64,000 nucleotides of DNA from Clostridiales bacterium (GCA_003343625.1 QAKV01000028.1:62001-126000), one strand, 5' to 3'. Positions 25,201 through 34,275 are shown, numbered from the stretch's first letter. Translations and numbers: made by a program. The notes: generated by a model from the letters alone, not told the origin.

Positions 25201-26124
25201 ATGAAAAAAAGAGCATTGGCACTGGTGTGCGCGCTGACTTTCGGCGCGCTGACTCTGTCCGCATGCGGCGGCGCTTCGGGAGAGCCGACTCAGGCTTCCG
25301 TACCGGCTGAAACCCAGGCGGCAGAGGAGAGCGCATCTGCGGGCACTGTTGCGGCAGAAGCAGAGGAACCGGAGACGGCCCAGACCGGGGAAAAGGGCAC
25401 GGTTACGGTGGCGGCGACCCCGGTTCCCCACGCGGAGATTCTGGAAGCGGCAAAACCTCTGATGGAGGAAAAAGGCTGGACTCTGGAAGTGGTGGAATTC
25501 ACGGACTATGTGCAGCCCAATGAAGTGGTGGAGAGCGGCGACATCGATGCCAATTACTTCCAGCACATCAACTACATGGAGAGCTACAACGAGGAGAAAG
25601 GCACTCATCTGGTCAGCGCGGGGGAAATCCACTATGAGCCCCTGGGGATCTATCCCGGCAAGGAGAGCGATCTGAACAATATCTCCGACGGAGCGGAAAT
25701 CGCGGTGCCCAACGACACGACCAATGAAGGCAGAGCCCTGCTTTTGCTGCAGGAAAACGGCCTGATCACTCTGGATCCGGAAGCGGGCATCACCGCGACG
25801 GTGATGGATATCACGGAGAACCCGCATAACCTGGAGATCGTGGAGCTGCAGGCGGAGCAGGTGGCCCGCACCCTTCCCGACGTGGCCTTCGGCGTGGTGA
25901 ACGGAAACTACGCCCTGCAGGCAGGGCTTTCCACTTCCGACGCCGTGGCGCTGGAAACCGCCGATTCCGAAGCGATTCAGCAGTATGTGAACGTCATCGC
26001 GGTCAAAGAAGGCAATGAGAACAAGGAAGGAATTCAGGCGCTGGTGGAAGTGCTCAAATCCGATGAGATCAGAACGTTCATCAACGACACCTATCAGGGC
26101 TCCGTGGTTCCCTACGAAGAATAA
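25201..26124 (+). CDS. metQ: Methionine-binding lipoprotein
   Basis: 307 residues. A lipoprotein signal peptide with lipobox LSAC (Cys at about 22) is followed by a Glu/Ala-rich linker and an NlpA/MetQ-type solute-binding domain. Motifs include VAATPVPHAEILEAAKP, DYVQPNEVVESGDIDANYFQH and VPNDTTNEGRALLLLQ. It captures methionine outside the cell and delivers it to MetI. The start ATG 25201 follows GAGGAGGAG, a very strong site, which fits the excess of binding protein over permease in such systems. A terminator follows. Confidence 0.95.
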   Translation: MKKRALALVCALTFGALTLSACGGASGEPTQASVPAETQAAEESASAGTVAAEAEEPETAQTGEKGTVTVAATPVPHAEILEAAKPLMEEKGWTLEVVEFTDYVQPNEVVESGDIDANYFQHINYMESYNEEKGTHLVSAGEIHYEPLGIYPGKESDLNNISDGAEIAVPNDTTNEGRALLLLQENGLITLDPEAGITATVMDITENPHNLEIVELQAEQVARTLPDVAFGVVNGNYALQAGLSTSDAVALETADSEAIQQYVNVIAVKEGNENKEGIQALVEVLKSDEIRTFINDTYQGSVVPYEE

Positions 26125-26141
26125 AAGAAAGATAGTTTGGA

Positions 26142-26193
26142 CAGCCGTCAGTCAGAAGGAAAATCATCCGGCCTGCTGACGGCTGCTTTTTTT
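26142..26193 (+). terminator. Terminator after metQ
   Basis: CAGCCGTCAG (26142-26151) pairs with CTGACGGCTG (26176-26185), followed by CTTTTTTT. The T-run also forms part of the next palindrome. Confidence 0.85.
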
Positions 26194-26232
26194 GATACGA
26201 TAGGAAATTCCATTTCCTATCGTATCAAAAAA
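26188..26232. repeat. Perfect 21-bp inverted repeat
   Basis: Six T, then GATACGATAGGAAAT, a TCC loop, the exact reverse complement and six A (arms 26188-26208 and 26212-26232). The T-run precedes the stem and the A-run follows it, so it is not a standard terminator. Two further hairpins follow within 100 bp: GTTGCC-TGAC-GGCAAC, and the one at 26304-26323. Nothing resembling a transposase is nearby. Confidence 0.75.
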
Positions 26233-26303
26233 GACGCTCCGCTGAGGATGCGCACTCGCGCGAAAAGTAGAGTGTTGCCTGACGGCAACCGCGCTCGGCG
26301 CGG

Positions 26304-26328
26304 GTGTGCGCTCCGGCGCACACTTTTT
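26304..26328 (+). terminator. Second terminator-like hairpin before the methyltransferase gene
   Basis: GTGTGCGC (26304-26311) pairs with GCGCACAC (26316-26323), followed by TTTTT. TTGACA at 26327-26332 may be a -35 for the methyltransferase gene, but its -10 (around TTATAG) is poor. Confidence 0.6.
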
Positions 26329-26380
26329 GACAGGATCAGAACTCCGGCTTTGTTATAGGGCCCGGAAAGGGAAAGCGAAG

Positions 26381-27112
26381 ATGAAACAAAACGATGTCGT
26401 GGAAAAGAACAGAAAAGACTGGAACTCTTTTTCGGGAGAGTGGGCCAGGAGAAACCACTGCCGTGAGGTTCTGGAGCCGGTGCTGAAAGATCCTGCGAAA
26501 GCTTTTCATCCGGCGGTCTGGGGCTGGCTGACGGATCATTATCCGGACTGGAGGGGAAAGCGGATTTGCGTACCCTCCAGCGGGGACAACCTGGCGGTAT
26601 TCGCCTTCGCCCTTCTGGGCGCCCGGGTGACTTCCTGCGATATTTCCGAAAACCAGCTCGCCAATGCCAGAAAAGTCGCGGAGCGGGAGAATCTGGGCGC
26701 TTCCATCGAGTGGATCCGCGCGGATACGATGACGCTGGAAGGGGTACCGGATGAAACCTACGATCTGGTCTACACATCCAACGGCGTACACGTATGGCTC
26801 GACGATTTAGAGTCCATGTACCGGAACGTGTATCGGGTGCTCAGGCCGGACGGATGGGATGTGATCTTCGAAAAGCATCCTTTTGTGCGGCCTTTCGACG
26901 AAGAGGGGAAACCCCTGAAATCCTACGATTCCACAGGCCCTTTCGAGGATGAATATGCGGTGAATTTCCACTGGAGGATACAGGACATCTTAAACGCGGT
27001 GATGGATGCGGGGATCCGCCCGTATCATCTGGAAGAATTGTGCGAACGAAATGAGAAATGGGGAATCGGGCTGCCGGAATGGTTCTGCCTGATGGGGAAA
27101 CGTCCGAAATAG
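26381..27112 (+). CDS. Class I SAM-dependent methyltransferase
   Basis: 243 residues. An N-terminal helical region (NRKDWNSFSGEWARRNH) precedes a Rossmann-fold methyltransferase. Motif I is the atypical CVPSSGDNLAVF, then the acidic motif SCDISENQL, the ADTMTL adenine-side motif and YDLVYTSNGVHVWL. Such proteins are often labelled UbiE-like, but the substrate is unknown and there is no quinone pathway around it. The start ATG 26381 has GGAAAGG 11 bp before it. It lies alone between terminators, converging with the second htrA. Confidence 0.85.
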   Translation: MKQNDVVEKNRKDWNSFSGEWARRNHCREVLEPVLKDPAKAFHPAVWGWLTDHYPDWRGKRICVPSSGDNLAVFAFALLGARVTSCDISENQLANARKVAERENLGASIEWIRADTMTLEGVPDETYDLVYTSNGVHVWLDDLESMYRNVYRVLRPDGWDVIFEKHPFVRPFDEEGKPLKSYDSTGPFEDEYAVNFHWRIQDILNAVMDAGIRPYHLEELCERNEKWGIGLPEWFCLMGKRPK

Positions 27113-27113
27113 G

Positions 27114-27157
27114 GGAGGCGGCGGATGGGGAAGACTCCTTCCCTATCCGCCGCCTCC
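27114..27157. terminator. Bidirectional hairpin between convergent genes
   Basis: GGAGGCGGCGGAT-GGGGAAG pairs with CCTTCCC-TATCCGCCGCCTCC, a near-perfect stem of about 20 bp between the convergent methyltransferase and htrA genes. T-runs are lacking on both sides, so efficiency is uncertain. Confidence 0.65.
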
Positions 27158-27176
27158 GTCCTACAGTTGCCGGTTT

Positions 27177-28634
27177 TTACTGCGCATTGTATCCTCTCAG
27201 CACATCATCGGAACTCTCGGCGCTTTCGGAATCCGTCTGGCTGGTATTCGCCGCGTGGCTTAAGGTCAGTGAGACCGTTTTATCCACATATCCTCCGTCG
27301 CCCATGGTCTTGAGCGTTACTTCCACGGTTTCCCCTGCGGAGTAGTACTGCAGCAGTTCCTGCAGCTGCTGGATATCTGTGACCTCTTTGCCATCGAAAG
27401 CCGTAATCACGTCTCCCTGCCGGATGCCGGCCTCATCGGCGCCGCTGCCTTCCATGACTTCCGCCACATAGACGCCTGCCGGGATGTCATAAGCTTCGTT
27501 GATCGCTTCGTTCACCGTGATGCCGGTGATGCCGATGCTGGATTTTTCAGCATCCGACACTTTGGTTCGGGTGGTTTCATTCATCAGCGTTTCGATAATA
27601 TCGGAAACTCTGGAGATCGGGATCGCATATCCCATGCCTTCCACTTCGGTACTGGCCAGTTTTGCGGAGTTAATGCCGATCACTTCGCCGTCCATATTCA
27701 CCAGAGCGCCGCCGCTGTTGCCGGGATTGATGGCCGCATCGGTCTGAATATAGGTAGGAAGGTCTTCCGTCGCAGTGCTGACCGCGCTCGCTTCCGTCTG
27801 CAGGGTTCGATCCGTGGCGCTGACGATGCCTGTGGTGACGGACTGCCCGTAACCCAGGGCGTTGCCGATAGCCACAACCTGTTCGCCGACCTTTAAGGCA
27901 TCGGAATCGCCGACGGTGGCGATTTTGATCTGGGACAGGGTATCGTCCGAGATATTCTCCAGAGGAATGGCGATGACCGCCAGATCGTTGTCGGGATTCG
28001 CGCCCTTCAGATTCGCCTCGTAGACCTGATTATCGATGAAACAGGCCGAAAGCGTATCCGCGTCTTCCACTACGTGGTAGTTGGTAACGATCAAAAGCTC
28101 GCTGTCATTTTCTCCGATGATGATACCGGAACCGCAACTCTCCGTTTCCTGAGGCTGCATTTGTCCGCCATATCCGAAGATGCTGAAGTAGTTCTGGACT
28201 TCCTGAACGGACCGGTTCGTGATGGATACGATGGAAGGCATCACCGCGGATGCGATATCCGAGACGTCCATACTGCCCTTATTTTCCGACTGGGACGCGG
28301 AAGCAGTAGTTGTCATCAGGCTGCTGGAAGATGCAGCCGGGGATTCCGCCCCGCTTTCCGATCCGCTATCCTGCTGCGCCTGCAGGGCGCCGGGCGTATA
28401 TCCGGCGGCATAGTTGATCCCCAGAAAAGTCCCGGACGCCACTCCGCCGAACAAAACGGCGCTCAAGGCCACCGCCCCGATCTTTTTGGCAGTACGCCCG
28501 GCTTTCCCGTTCCCACGGCGTTTCCTAGGAGCCCTGGGGGCAGGGATGCTGCTGTTTTCATAATGATAGGTTTGATTCGTGTTCTCGAAGCTGTTGTCGC
28601 TTCCCTGGTTAAAATTGGTATATTCTGACATCAT
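27177..28634 (-). CDS. HtrA/DegP-type serine protease, second copy
   Basis: 485 residues, same plan as the 16.5-kb paralogue. A hydrophilic N-terminus with a basic patch (PRAPRKRRGNGKAGR), one membrane segment (about 55-75) and a Ser-rich linker come first. The protease domain has TNYHVVED (His), PDNDLAVIAI (Asp) and INPGNSGGALV (Ser). The PDZ domain has IGITGITVNEA and GADEAGIRQGDVITAF. ATG 28634 was chosen because AAAGGGG lies 6 bp before it; TTG 28640 overlaps that spacing, and ATG 28631 is an alternative. It is transcribed opposite to its neighbours from a promoter that shares its 17-bp operator with the first htrA. Two copies may differ in substrates or tune capacity. Confidence 0.95.
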   Translation of the reverse strand: MMSEYTNFNQGSDNSFENTNQTYHYENSSIPAPRAPRKRRGNGKAGRTAKKIGAVALSAVLFGGVASGTFLGINYAAGYTPGALQAQQDSGSESGAESPAASSSSLMTTTASASQSENKGSMDVSDIASAVMPSIVSITNRSVQEVQNYFSIFGYGGQMQPQETESCGSGIIIGENDSELLIVTNYHVVEDADTLSACFIDNQVYEANLKGANPDNDLAVIAIPLENISDDTLSQIKIATVGDSDALKVGEQVVAIGNALGYGQSVTTGIVSATDRTLQTEASAVSTATEDLPTYIQTDAAINPGNSGGALVNMDGEVIGINSAKLASTEVEGMGYAIPISRVSDIIETLMNETTRTKVSDAEKSSIGITGITVNEAINEAYDIPAGVYVAEVMEGSGADEAGIRQGDVITAFDGKEVTDIQQLQELLQYYSAGETVEVTLKTMGDGGYVDKTVSLTLSHAANTSQTDSESAESSDDVLRGYNAQ

Positions 28635-28699
28635 TGACAACCCCTTTCTGATCTTTGCACAATGAAGAGTTCTATTGTCTTCTTTGTTTCTATGCCTGT

Positions 28700-28751
28700 A
28701 GTATAGAAGGGAAATGTGTCGGAATTATTTTCGCTTTGTGATGATTTTGTG
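28700..28751 (-). promoter_or_regulatory. Second htrA promoter with shared operator
   Basis: On the - strand CACAAAATCATCACAAA (28751-28735) carries two CACAAA half-sites 11 bp apart and matches 15 of 17 positions of the operator at 16386-16402. The -10 TATACT lies at 28705-28700, 29 bp downstream of the operator, against 7 bp at the first gene. The -35 region is poor, consistent with activator dependence. Confidence 0.65.
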
Positions 28752-28898
28752 CAAAAAGTGAGGAGAAATTGTGTTTCCGGGAAGGGCTCGGAGCCGCGGC
28801 CGGACAGGCTTATATCGTTTCTGTAAAAAATGACGAAAAGTCATAGAAATGTCACAATTTATACACAAAAAATGTACTGATTTGGCAAAGTATGTCAA

Positions 28899-28927
28899 TT
28901 GACAAAAGATCATGTCGGTGTTATAGT
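28899..28927 (+). promoter_or_regulatory. Consensus promoter for the NlpC/P60 gene
   Basis: TTGACA (28899-28904), a 17-bp spacer and TATAGT (28922-28927), with an AT-rich upstream region. The leader is about 60 nt and ends in GGAGGAG. The 360-bp gap to the htrA start holds only this promoter and the divergent htrA operator. Confidence 0.82.
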
Positions 28928-28993
28928 AATCCCTGTAGTTAATATTTTTGTAATAAATGTAACAAATGAGGAACGATCTGTTCGGAGGAGTCT

Positions 28994-30634
28994 ATGAATC
29001 GTAATCGTAAATTGACGAAAGTAACGGTGTGCGCAGTCGCGGCGGCAGTGATGCTGACCGGGAGTGCATTCCATACGGATGCAACGGCGACTGTGGCTTC
29101 GTTCCTTCCGGCGGCCGGATTGGGACTTACTCTCGGAGAAGGAACTTCTATCGCGATTATCCGCGAGGACGTGAAGAAGCGGAAGGCTGCGTTGAAAGAA
29201 AAGGAAGAAGAGTCGGTGTCTTCCGGGACGGAAAACGCTTCTTCTATAGAAGAAACAGAAGAAACCGAAGAAACGGAGACCGCCTCCGAAAGCGCGGCGG
29301 AATCTTCGGAAGCGGCATCCACGGCGTCCTCCGAGGAGAAGGAATCCGAGACGGAAGTCGAATCCGGGACGGAAAGTCAGTCGGAGACGGCGAGCGAGAC
29401 GCAGAGCGAATCGAATAGCGAGCCGGAGACTGATAGCGCCGGCGAAACCCGGGCAGAGACACAATCTTCCGAAGCATCCGAAAAGGGAACCGAACCGGAG
29501 ACCGGGACAGAGGACGGGAGTCAATCCGTGGAAGAATCCGAGAGCGAGACGGAAATCGTGGAAGCGGTGGAGCCCGTGATCCGGGAACACGAAACCTCGG
29601 TTCCCGAAGAGGAGCAGGAAGCGAAAGAAGAGGAAGAGACGCTGATCATCGCCCAGGTCAACGATTACGTCAATATCCGCAATACCCCGGGGACGGATGG
29701 GGAGATCGTCGGAAAGCTGTATGACAATTCCGTGGGCACGCTGATCGGAGAGGAAGCGGACGGATGGTACAAAGTGAAGTCCGGCAACGTGGAAGGCTAC
29801 GTGAAAGCGGAGTATTTCAAGGCGGGAGACGAAGCGAAGAAGATCGCCGACGAGGTCGGCAATAAGGTCGCCGTGGTCAATACACAGACGTTGAAAGTGC
29901 GCACGGACGCGAGCCTGGATGCTTCCGTCCTGGGGCTGATCCCCATGGGAGAAGAGCTGACGGTTCTGGAAGAGAAGAACGGTTTTGTCAAAGTGAGCAT
30001 AGAGGAAGGGGACGGCTGGGTTTCCAAGGATTATGTGAACGTGGAAATCGAGTACGTAACCGCTGAATCCGTCGAAGAAGAGCAGGCACGCCTTGAAGAG
30101 GAAGAACAGGCCAGGGAAGAAGCCAGAAAAGCGGCGCAGGCTGCGGAGGAAAAGCTGAAACAGGAAGAACAAAAGAGGCAGGAGCAGGAAGCGGCGCAGA
30201 ACGATTCGAACGCGCAGCAGGAGGAAGCGGTTCAGGAAGAAGAACAGCAGGAAGAAGCGGTCAGCGCGCCTGCGGTGTCCTCCGACGGAAGCCTCGGTTC
30301 CGCAGTGGCCAGCTTCGCTACTCGGTTCGTGGGCAACCCTTATGTTTACGGAGGAACCAGCCTGACCAACGGAGCGGACTGTTCCGGATTCGTCATGAGC
30401 GTCTATAAAAACTTCGGCGTATCCCTGCCGCATTCTTCCTCGGCGGACAGGCATGTAGGATATGCGGTGGACAGCCTCGAGGAGGCGCAGCCTGGCGATC
30501 TGATCTGTTATTCCGGACATGTGGGTATCTATATCGGGGGCGGGCAAATCGTGCACGCCAGCACCGCAGCCACGGGCATCAAGATTTCCAACGCGGATTA
30601 CAGAACTCCCGTAGCGATCAGAAGGATCTTCTGA
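28994..30634 (+). CDS. Secreted NlpC/P60 peptidoglycan hydrolase with two SH3 domains
   Basis: 546 residues. Signal-peptide-like N-terminus (about 1-35), then an extended Glu/Ser/Thr-rich segment (about 60-210). Two bacterial SH3 domains follow (about 215-285 with VNIRNTPG; about 290-355 with LKVRTDAS), then a Glu/Gln-rich coiled coil (about 355-430) and a C-terminal NlpC/P60 domain. Its catalytic Cys is in GADCSGFV (about 464), with the His in GHVGIYIGG. Such enzymes cut the stem peptide between D-Glu and the diamino acid. The acidic spacer is long and highly charged, perhaps to cross the wall. It is monocistronic, with a consensus promoter and a strong terminator. Confidence 0.93.
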   Translation: MNRNRKLTKVTVCAVAAAVMLTGSAFHTDATATVASFLPAAGLGLTLGEGTSIAIIREDVKKRKAALKEKEEESVSSGTENASSIEETEETEETETASESAAESSEAASTASSEEKESETEVESGTESQSETASETQSESNSEPETDSAGETRAETQSSEASEKGTEPETGTEDGSQSVEESESETEIVEAVEPVIREHETSVPEEEQEAKEEEETLIIAQVNDYVNIRNTPGTDGEIVGKLYDNSVGTLIGEEADGWYKVKSGNVEGYVKAEYFKAGDEAKKIADEVGNKVAVVNTQTLKVRTDASLDASVLGLIPMGEELTVLEEKNGFVKVSIEEGDGWVSKDYVNVEIEYVTAESVEEEQARLEEEEQAREEARKAAQAAEEKLKQEEQKRQEQEAAQNDSNAQQEEAVQEEEQQEEAVSAPAVSSDGSLGSAVASFATRFVGNPYVYGGTSLTNGADCSGFVMSVYKNFGVSLPHSSSADRHVGYAVDSLEEAQPGDLICYSGHVGIYIGGGQIVHASTAATGIKISNADYRTPVAIRRIF

Positions 30635-30678
30635 CCGGGACAGAACCGGGGAAATTTATGCTGGGAATAGAGAGTGGG

Positions 30679-30733
30679 AACTCCTTTTCGAAAAGGGCCG
30701 GAAGATCGGCCCGGATCGGAAAGGAGTTTTTTG
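30679..30733 (+). terminator. Terminator after the NlpC/P60 gene
   Basis: AACTCCTTTTCG pairs with CGGAAAGGAGTT, with an inner perfect GGGCCG/CGGCCC hairpin, followed by TTTTT. Confidence 0.85.
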
Positions 30734-30757
30734 TCGCTTCTGTTTCCGACGCTCCTA

Positions 30758-30766
30758 TGCTATACT
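30758..30766 (+). promoter_or_regulatory. Extended -10 promoter for the FGGY kinase
   Basis: TGC-TATACT with no good -35 at the expected distance. The leader holds CAAGGAGGA and a second GAAGGGAGAG nearer ATG 30819. No araR-like operator was recognised. Confidence 0.5.
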
Positions 30767-30818
30767 GGGACAAGGAGGATCTGCAGCCAAAACGATTGAC
30801 GAGAAGGGAGAGACGTCT

Positions 30819-32462
30819 ATGGAAATGAAAACGAGTGCGCGGGAAACGCAAAGGAGGATCGCCTGTCTGACGGAAGGGCGGACGGTGCTCGGGATCGAAT
30901 TCGGATCCACCCGGATCAAGGCGGTTCTCATCGACGAGACGCACGAGCCCATCGCGGTGGGAAGCCACGACTGGGAAAACCGGCTGGAGAATAAGATCTG
31001 GACCTATAGTCTGGAAGATATCTGGAACGGGCTGAGGGACAGTTACCGGAACATGGCGGAAGCGGTCGAGCGGCAGTATGGAGTGCCCCTCACCCGGATC
31101 GGCGCCATGGGATTTTCGGGCATGATGCACGGCTATATGGCTTTCGATGAGGAGGGGAACCTCCTGGTCCCTTTCCGCACCTGGAGAAACACCATGACGG
31201 GGGAAGCGTCCCAACGGCTTTCCGATGAATTCGGGTTTCAGATTCCCCAGCGGTGGAGCATCGCCCACCTGTATCAGGCGATATTAAACGGGGAAGATCA
31301 CGGGGAAGATCACGTGGAAAGGATCGCATATCTGACCACGCTGGCGGGTTATATTCACTGGAAACTGACCGGGAAAAAGGTACTGGGCATCGGAGAGGCC
31401 TCCGGGATGTTTCCCATCGATTCAGAACAAAAGGATTACGATGCGGGTATGTTGGAAAAGTTCGATGCCCTGGTGGCACGAAAAGGCTATCCGTGGAAAA
31501 TACGGGAGATTCTGCCCGAAGTGTTGACGGCAGGAGAAGAAGGGGGCATCCTGACGGAAGAAGGAGCAGCCCTTCTGGATGAAACCGGCGCGCTGGAGCC
31601 GGGCGTTCGCCTCTGCCCTCCGGAGGGAGACGCGGGTACCGGGATGACAGCTACGGACAGCGTGGCCAAACGAACCGGCAATGTTTCCGCCGGAACGAGC
31701 GTTTTTTCCATGGTGGTTCTGGAAAAGCCCCTGTCCGCCCTGTATCCTCAGATCGATATGGTGACAACGCCATGCGGGGATCCTGTGGCCATGGTGCACT
31801 GCAACAACTGCACATCGGATTTGAACGCGTGGGTAGGACTTTTTTCCGAGTTCGCGGATCTTCTCGGAGTGAAAACGGATATGGGACAGCTCTTCTCCCT
31901 GCTCTATCGAAAGGCGCTGGAGGGAGAGCCGGACTGCGGAGGCCTGATGGCCTATAACTATTTTTCGGGGGAACATATCACGGGATTTGAGGAAGGCCGG
32001 CCGCTGTTTTTGCGCTGCCCGGACAGCCGTTTCGATCTGGCGGATTTCATGCGCTCGCATCTGTATGCGGCGCTGGGCACCCTGAAGGTGGGGATGGACA
32101 TCCTGCTGAAGGAAGAGAAGGTGAAGATCGACCGGATCACCGGGCACGGAGGACTGTTTAAGACCCCTCAGGTGGGGCAGAAGATCCTGGCGGCGGCCCT
32201 GAACGCGCCCGTGTCCGTGATGGAAACGGCGGGGGAAGGCGGCGCCTGGGGAATCGCCCTGCTGGCGGCCTATATGCTGTATCGGGAAGAGGGGGAAAGC
32301 CTGGATGCGTACTTAAAGGTCCGGGTATTCGCGGAAAGGAAGGCGGTCTGTGCGGAACCGGACGCCCGGGATGTGGATGGATTCGAACGATTCATCGAAA
32401 GGTACCGTCAGTGCCTGCCCGTGGAGCGGGCGGCGGTGGACTGTCTGCGGGAAAACAGCTGA
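30819..32462 (+). CDS. FGGY-family sugar kinase, probable L-ribulokinase
   Basis: 547 residues of actin-fold sugar kinase. The N-terminal phosphate-1 motif is [15 protein letters not shown] (about 26-40), followed by [12 protein letters not shown] and FRTWRN. The C-terminal ATP-binding segment includes [14 protein letters not shown] and the [12 protein letters not shown] region. It lies 39 bp before an L-ribulose-5-phosphate 4-epimerase, so L-ribulose is the best substrate guess; xylulose is the alternative. A large central region ([20 protein letters not shown]) is usual for this clostridial branch. The araA isomerase and a sugar transporter are not in the window. Confidence 0.82.
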   Translation: MEMKTSARETQRRIACLTEGRTVLGIEFGSTRIKAVLIDETHEPIAVGSHDWENRLENKIWTYSLEDIWNGLRDSYRNMAEAVERQYGVPLTRIGAMGFSGMMHGYMAFDEEGNLLVPFRTWRNTMTGEASQRLSDEFGFQIPQRWSIAHLYQAILNGEDHGEDHVERIAYLTTLAGYIHWKLTGKKVLGIGEASGMFPIDSEQKDYDAGMLEKFDALVARKGYPWKIREILPEVLTAGEEGGILTEEGAALLDETGALEPGVRLCPPEGDAGTGMTATDSVAKRTGNVSAGTSVFSMVVLEKPLSALYPQIDMVTTPCGDPVAMVHCNNCTSDLNAWVGLFSEFADLLGVKTDMGQLFSLLYRKALEGEPDCGGLMAYNYFSGEHITGFEEGRPLFLRCPDSRFDLADFMRSHLYAALGTLKVGMDILLKEEKVKIDRITGHGGLFKTPQVGQKILAAALNAPVSVMETAGEGGAWGIALLAAYMLYREEGESLDAYLKVRVFAERKAVCAEPDARDVDGFERFIERYRQCLPVERAAVDCLRENS

Positions 32463-32501
32463 GCGAAACGGATGGAACAGAAAGACGAGGAGGATGCAGA
32501 A

Positions 32502-33197
32502 ATGTTGGAAGCGTTGAAAGAGGCAGTGTGCGAGGCGAACAGAAAGCTCCCCGGATACGGGCTGGTGACCTTTACCTGGGGAAATGTCAGTCAGATCGAC
32601 CGGGAGAGCGGTCTGTTCGTGATCAAGCCCAGCGGGGTGGATTATGACCGGCTGAGGCCGGAGGATATGGTGGTGATGGATCTGGACGGGAACAGGGTGG
32701 AAGGGGATTTAAGACCTTCTTCCGATACGGCAACTCACATCGAACTCTATCGGGCATTTGACCGGGTGGGAGGAATCGTCCACACCCATTCGTCCTATGC
32801 CACCAGCTGGGCACAGGCAGGGCGGGATATCCCTTGTTACGGCACCACGCATGCGGACTATTTCTACGGGGAAATCCCCTGCCTGCGCGGCCTGACGGAG
32901 GAGGAGATCGAGAGCGCCTATGAGAAGAATACAGGGCTTCTGATCGTGAACGAATTCAGGCGGATGGGGAAGGATCCCCTTGCAGTGCCGGCTGTTCTGT
33001 GCAAAAATCACGGCCCCTTCGCCTGGGGAAAGGACGCCGTGGAAGCGGTACATAATGCAGTAGTGCTGGAAGAGGTGGCCAAAATGGCCTATCGGTCGGA
33101 AATCATCAACGCGCGGATTTCCCCCGCGCCTCAGCCGCTGCAGGATAAGCACTATTTCAGGAAACACGGGAAAGATGCGTACTACGGGCAGACCTGA
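32502..33197 (+). CDS. araD: L-ribulose-5-phosphate 4-epimerase
   Basis: 231 residues, the same length as E. coli AraD. It converts L-ribulose 5-phosphate to D-xylulose 5-phosphate for the pentose phosphate pathway. Class II aldolase-type zinc ligands are visible in VHTHSSYAT and in NHGPFAWG. The GNVS, KPSGVDY, SSDTATH and [14 protein letters not shown] motifs and the C-terminal YYGQT all match the family. ATG 32502 was preferred over 32472 because GAGGAGGA lies 7 bp before it and the resulting N-terminus ([13 protein letters not shown]) matches known AraD. It forms a two-gene unit with the kinase. Confidence 0.95.
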   Translation: MLEALKEAVCEANRKLPGYGLVTFTWGNVSQIDRESGLFVIKPSGVDYDRLRPEDMVVMDLDGNRVEGDLRPSSDTATHIELYRAFDRVGGIVHTHSSYATSWAQAGRDIPCYGTTHADYFYGEIPCLRGLTEEEIESAYEKNTGLLIVNEFRRMGKDPLAVPAVLCKNHGPFAWGKDAVEAVHNAVVLEEVAKMAYRSEIINARISPAPQPLQDKHYFRKHGKDAYYGQT

Positions 33198-33312
33198 GAG
33201 CTGTTGTCAGAAAGTTGCAGATCCTTTAACGTCGCGGAAATTGTAAGGTCTCTGTAAAAATGCACAAAATGTGACAGATATGGACGAAAAAAGGGTTTTT
33301 TTATCACCAGAG

Positions 33313-33383
33313 TTATCCACATCAAAAAATTTGGGAGATGCTTGTTTTTGAACTTATACACTCATTTATCCACATTATCCACA
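33313..33383 (+). promoter_or_regulatory. Cluster of DnaA boxes
   Basis: Three perfect TTATCCACA boxes in the same orientation, at 33313-33321, 33366-33374 and 33375-33383 (the last two abutting), plus a one-mismatch TTATACACT at 33354-33362. The stretch lies in a 438-bp AT-rich gene-free region (33198-33635), which also holds TGTAAG-N5-TGTAAA at 33242-33258 and a palindromic AT-rich block at 33480-33530. No dnaA, dnaN, rpmH or gyrB is adjacent. Confidence 0.7.
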
Positions 33384-33493
33384 GGGATGGAGTGGAAAGC
33401 CGATGCGAAAATAGAAGGAGAAAAGCAAACGCCTGTTTTGTGAGGATGTACCAAAATTTTGAAAACAGATCGGAAAGATGATAAAAAATAATT

Positions 33494-33509
33494 ATCAGAA
33501 AATTCTGAT
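33494..33509. promoter_or_regulatory. ATCAGAA palindrome upstream of the hpf promoter
   Basis: ATCAGAA-AA-TTCTGAT is a perfect inverted repeat. A further ATCAGAA follows at 33514 and a degenerate ATTCAGAA at about 33522, ending just before the -35 of hpf. It may be a regulator site or, given the adjacent DnaA boxes and AT content, part of a DNA-unwinding region. Confidence 0.45.
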
Positions 33510-33534
33510 TATTATCAGAAAGATTCAGAAAACA

Positions 33535-33563
33535 TTGCTTCGGCCATCGGGGTATGCTATAAT
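33535..33563 (+). promoter_or_regulatory. Promoter for hpf
   Basis: TTGCTT (33535-33540), a 17-bp spacer and TATAAT (33558-33563) with the extended TGC upstream. The leader to ATG 33636 is about 65 nt. Confidence 0.75.
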
Positions 33564-33635
33564 TTATTCAGGAAATCCGATGGGAAACTCGAGGTCGGCG
33601 TTTCCGAATTATGAACCGGAAGGGATGATGATTGT

Positions 33636-34163
33636 ATGAAGATTGTGATCAGCGGAAAGAACATCGATGTCACGACAGGGTTGCGCAGCGCCATTGAAAC
33701 CAAGCTGGGGAAGCTGGAGAAATACTTCACTGCGGATACGGAAGTGATAGTGACATTGAGCGTGGAGAAAGAACGGCAGAAGATCGAAGTGACGATCCCG
33801 GTGAAGGGGACTATCATCCGCTCGGAGCAGACAAGCAACGACATGTATGTTTCCATCGATCTGGTGGAGGAGATCATCGAAAGACAGTTGAAAAAATATA
33901 AGAACAAACTGATCGCGCAGCATCAGTCCGGCGGCAGCTTTCAGCCCGCTTATATGGAACAGGACTTCGATGAGGACGAAGAAGTGAAGATCGTCAGAAC
34001 CAAACGGTTCGATATCAAACCCATGTATCCGGAGGACGCGTGCGTGCAGATGGAGCTATTGGGACACAATTTCTTCGTATTCTACAATGCGGAGACAGAT
34101 CAGGTGAACGTGGTATATAAGAGGAAAGGCAATACCTACGGCCTTATCGAACCGGAAGGGTGA
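33636..34163 (+). CDS. hpf: Ribosome hibernation promoting factor, long form
   Basis: 175 residues. The N-terminal 95 residues are the S30AE/RaiA fold that binds the 30S decoding region (MKIVISGKNIDVTTGLR, then the YVSIDLVEEIIERQLKKYKNKL helix). After a linker, the C-terminal 60 residues (KRFDIKPMYPEDACVQMELLGHNFFVFYN) form the dimerisation domain that makes 100S ribosome pairs. This is the long single-gene form of Firmicutes. It is monocistronic with an extended -10 promoter and a hairpin after it. Downstream secA, a frequent neighbour, is absent. Confidence 0.95.
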   Translation: MKIVISGKNIDVTTGLRSAIETKLGKLEKYFTADTEVIVTLSVEKERQKIEVTIPVKGTIIRSEQTSNDMYVSIDLVEEIIERQLKKYKNKLIAQHQSGGSFQPAYMEQDFDEDEEVKIVRTKRFDIKPMYPEDACVQMELLGHNFFVFYNAETDQVNVVYKRKGNTYGLIEPEG

Positions 34164-34203
34164 TTTGTGGAAAAGAGGGAACCCTCAGCCAAACGACAGC
34201 GAT

Positions 34204-34255
34204 GCAAGGGGCTTGCGGCCGGACATTTGTTTCGGCCACAAGCCCCTTGCTTCTA
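34204..34255 (+). terminator. Hairpin terminator after hpf
   Basis: GCAAGGGGCTTG (34204-34215) pairs exactly with CAAGCCCCTTGC (34239-34250), with an inner GGCCG/CGGCC. Only TTCT follows, and the next promoter's -35 overlaps this end. Confidence 0.7.
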
Positions 34256-34275
34256 TACGCAAAACAGGGCATAAT
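34247..34275 (+). promoter_or_regulatory. Possible promoter for the envelope cassette
   Basis: TTGCTT (34247-34252), a 17-bp spacer and CATAAT (34270-34275). The -35 overlaps the hpf terminator stem. AGGGGAG precedes the first ATG at 34340. Confidence 0.5.

Noticed and set aside
26137-26358. 73-residue frame after metQ
   Set aside because: It runs through two terminator hairpins and a perfect palindrome and has no ribosome binding site.
33242-33258. WalR-type box TGTAAG-N5-TGTAAA
   Set aside because: Spacing fits, but the first half has a disfavoured G and the nearest gene downstream is hpf, about 380 bp away. There is not enough evidence to call it.
33198-33635. Chromosomal origin of replication
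   Set aside because: Despite the DnaA boxes, none of dnaA, dnaN, recF, gyrB or rpmH is near, and genes on both sides run in the same direction instead of diverging. Kept as a DnaA-box cluster only.
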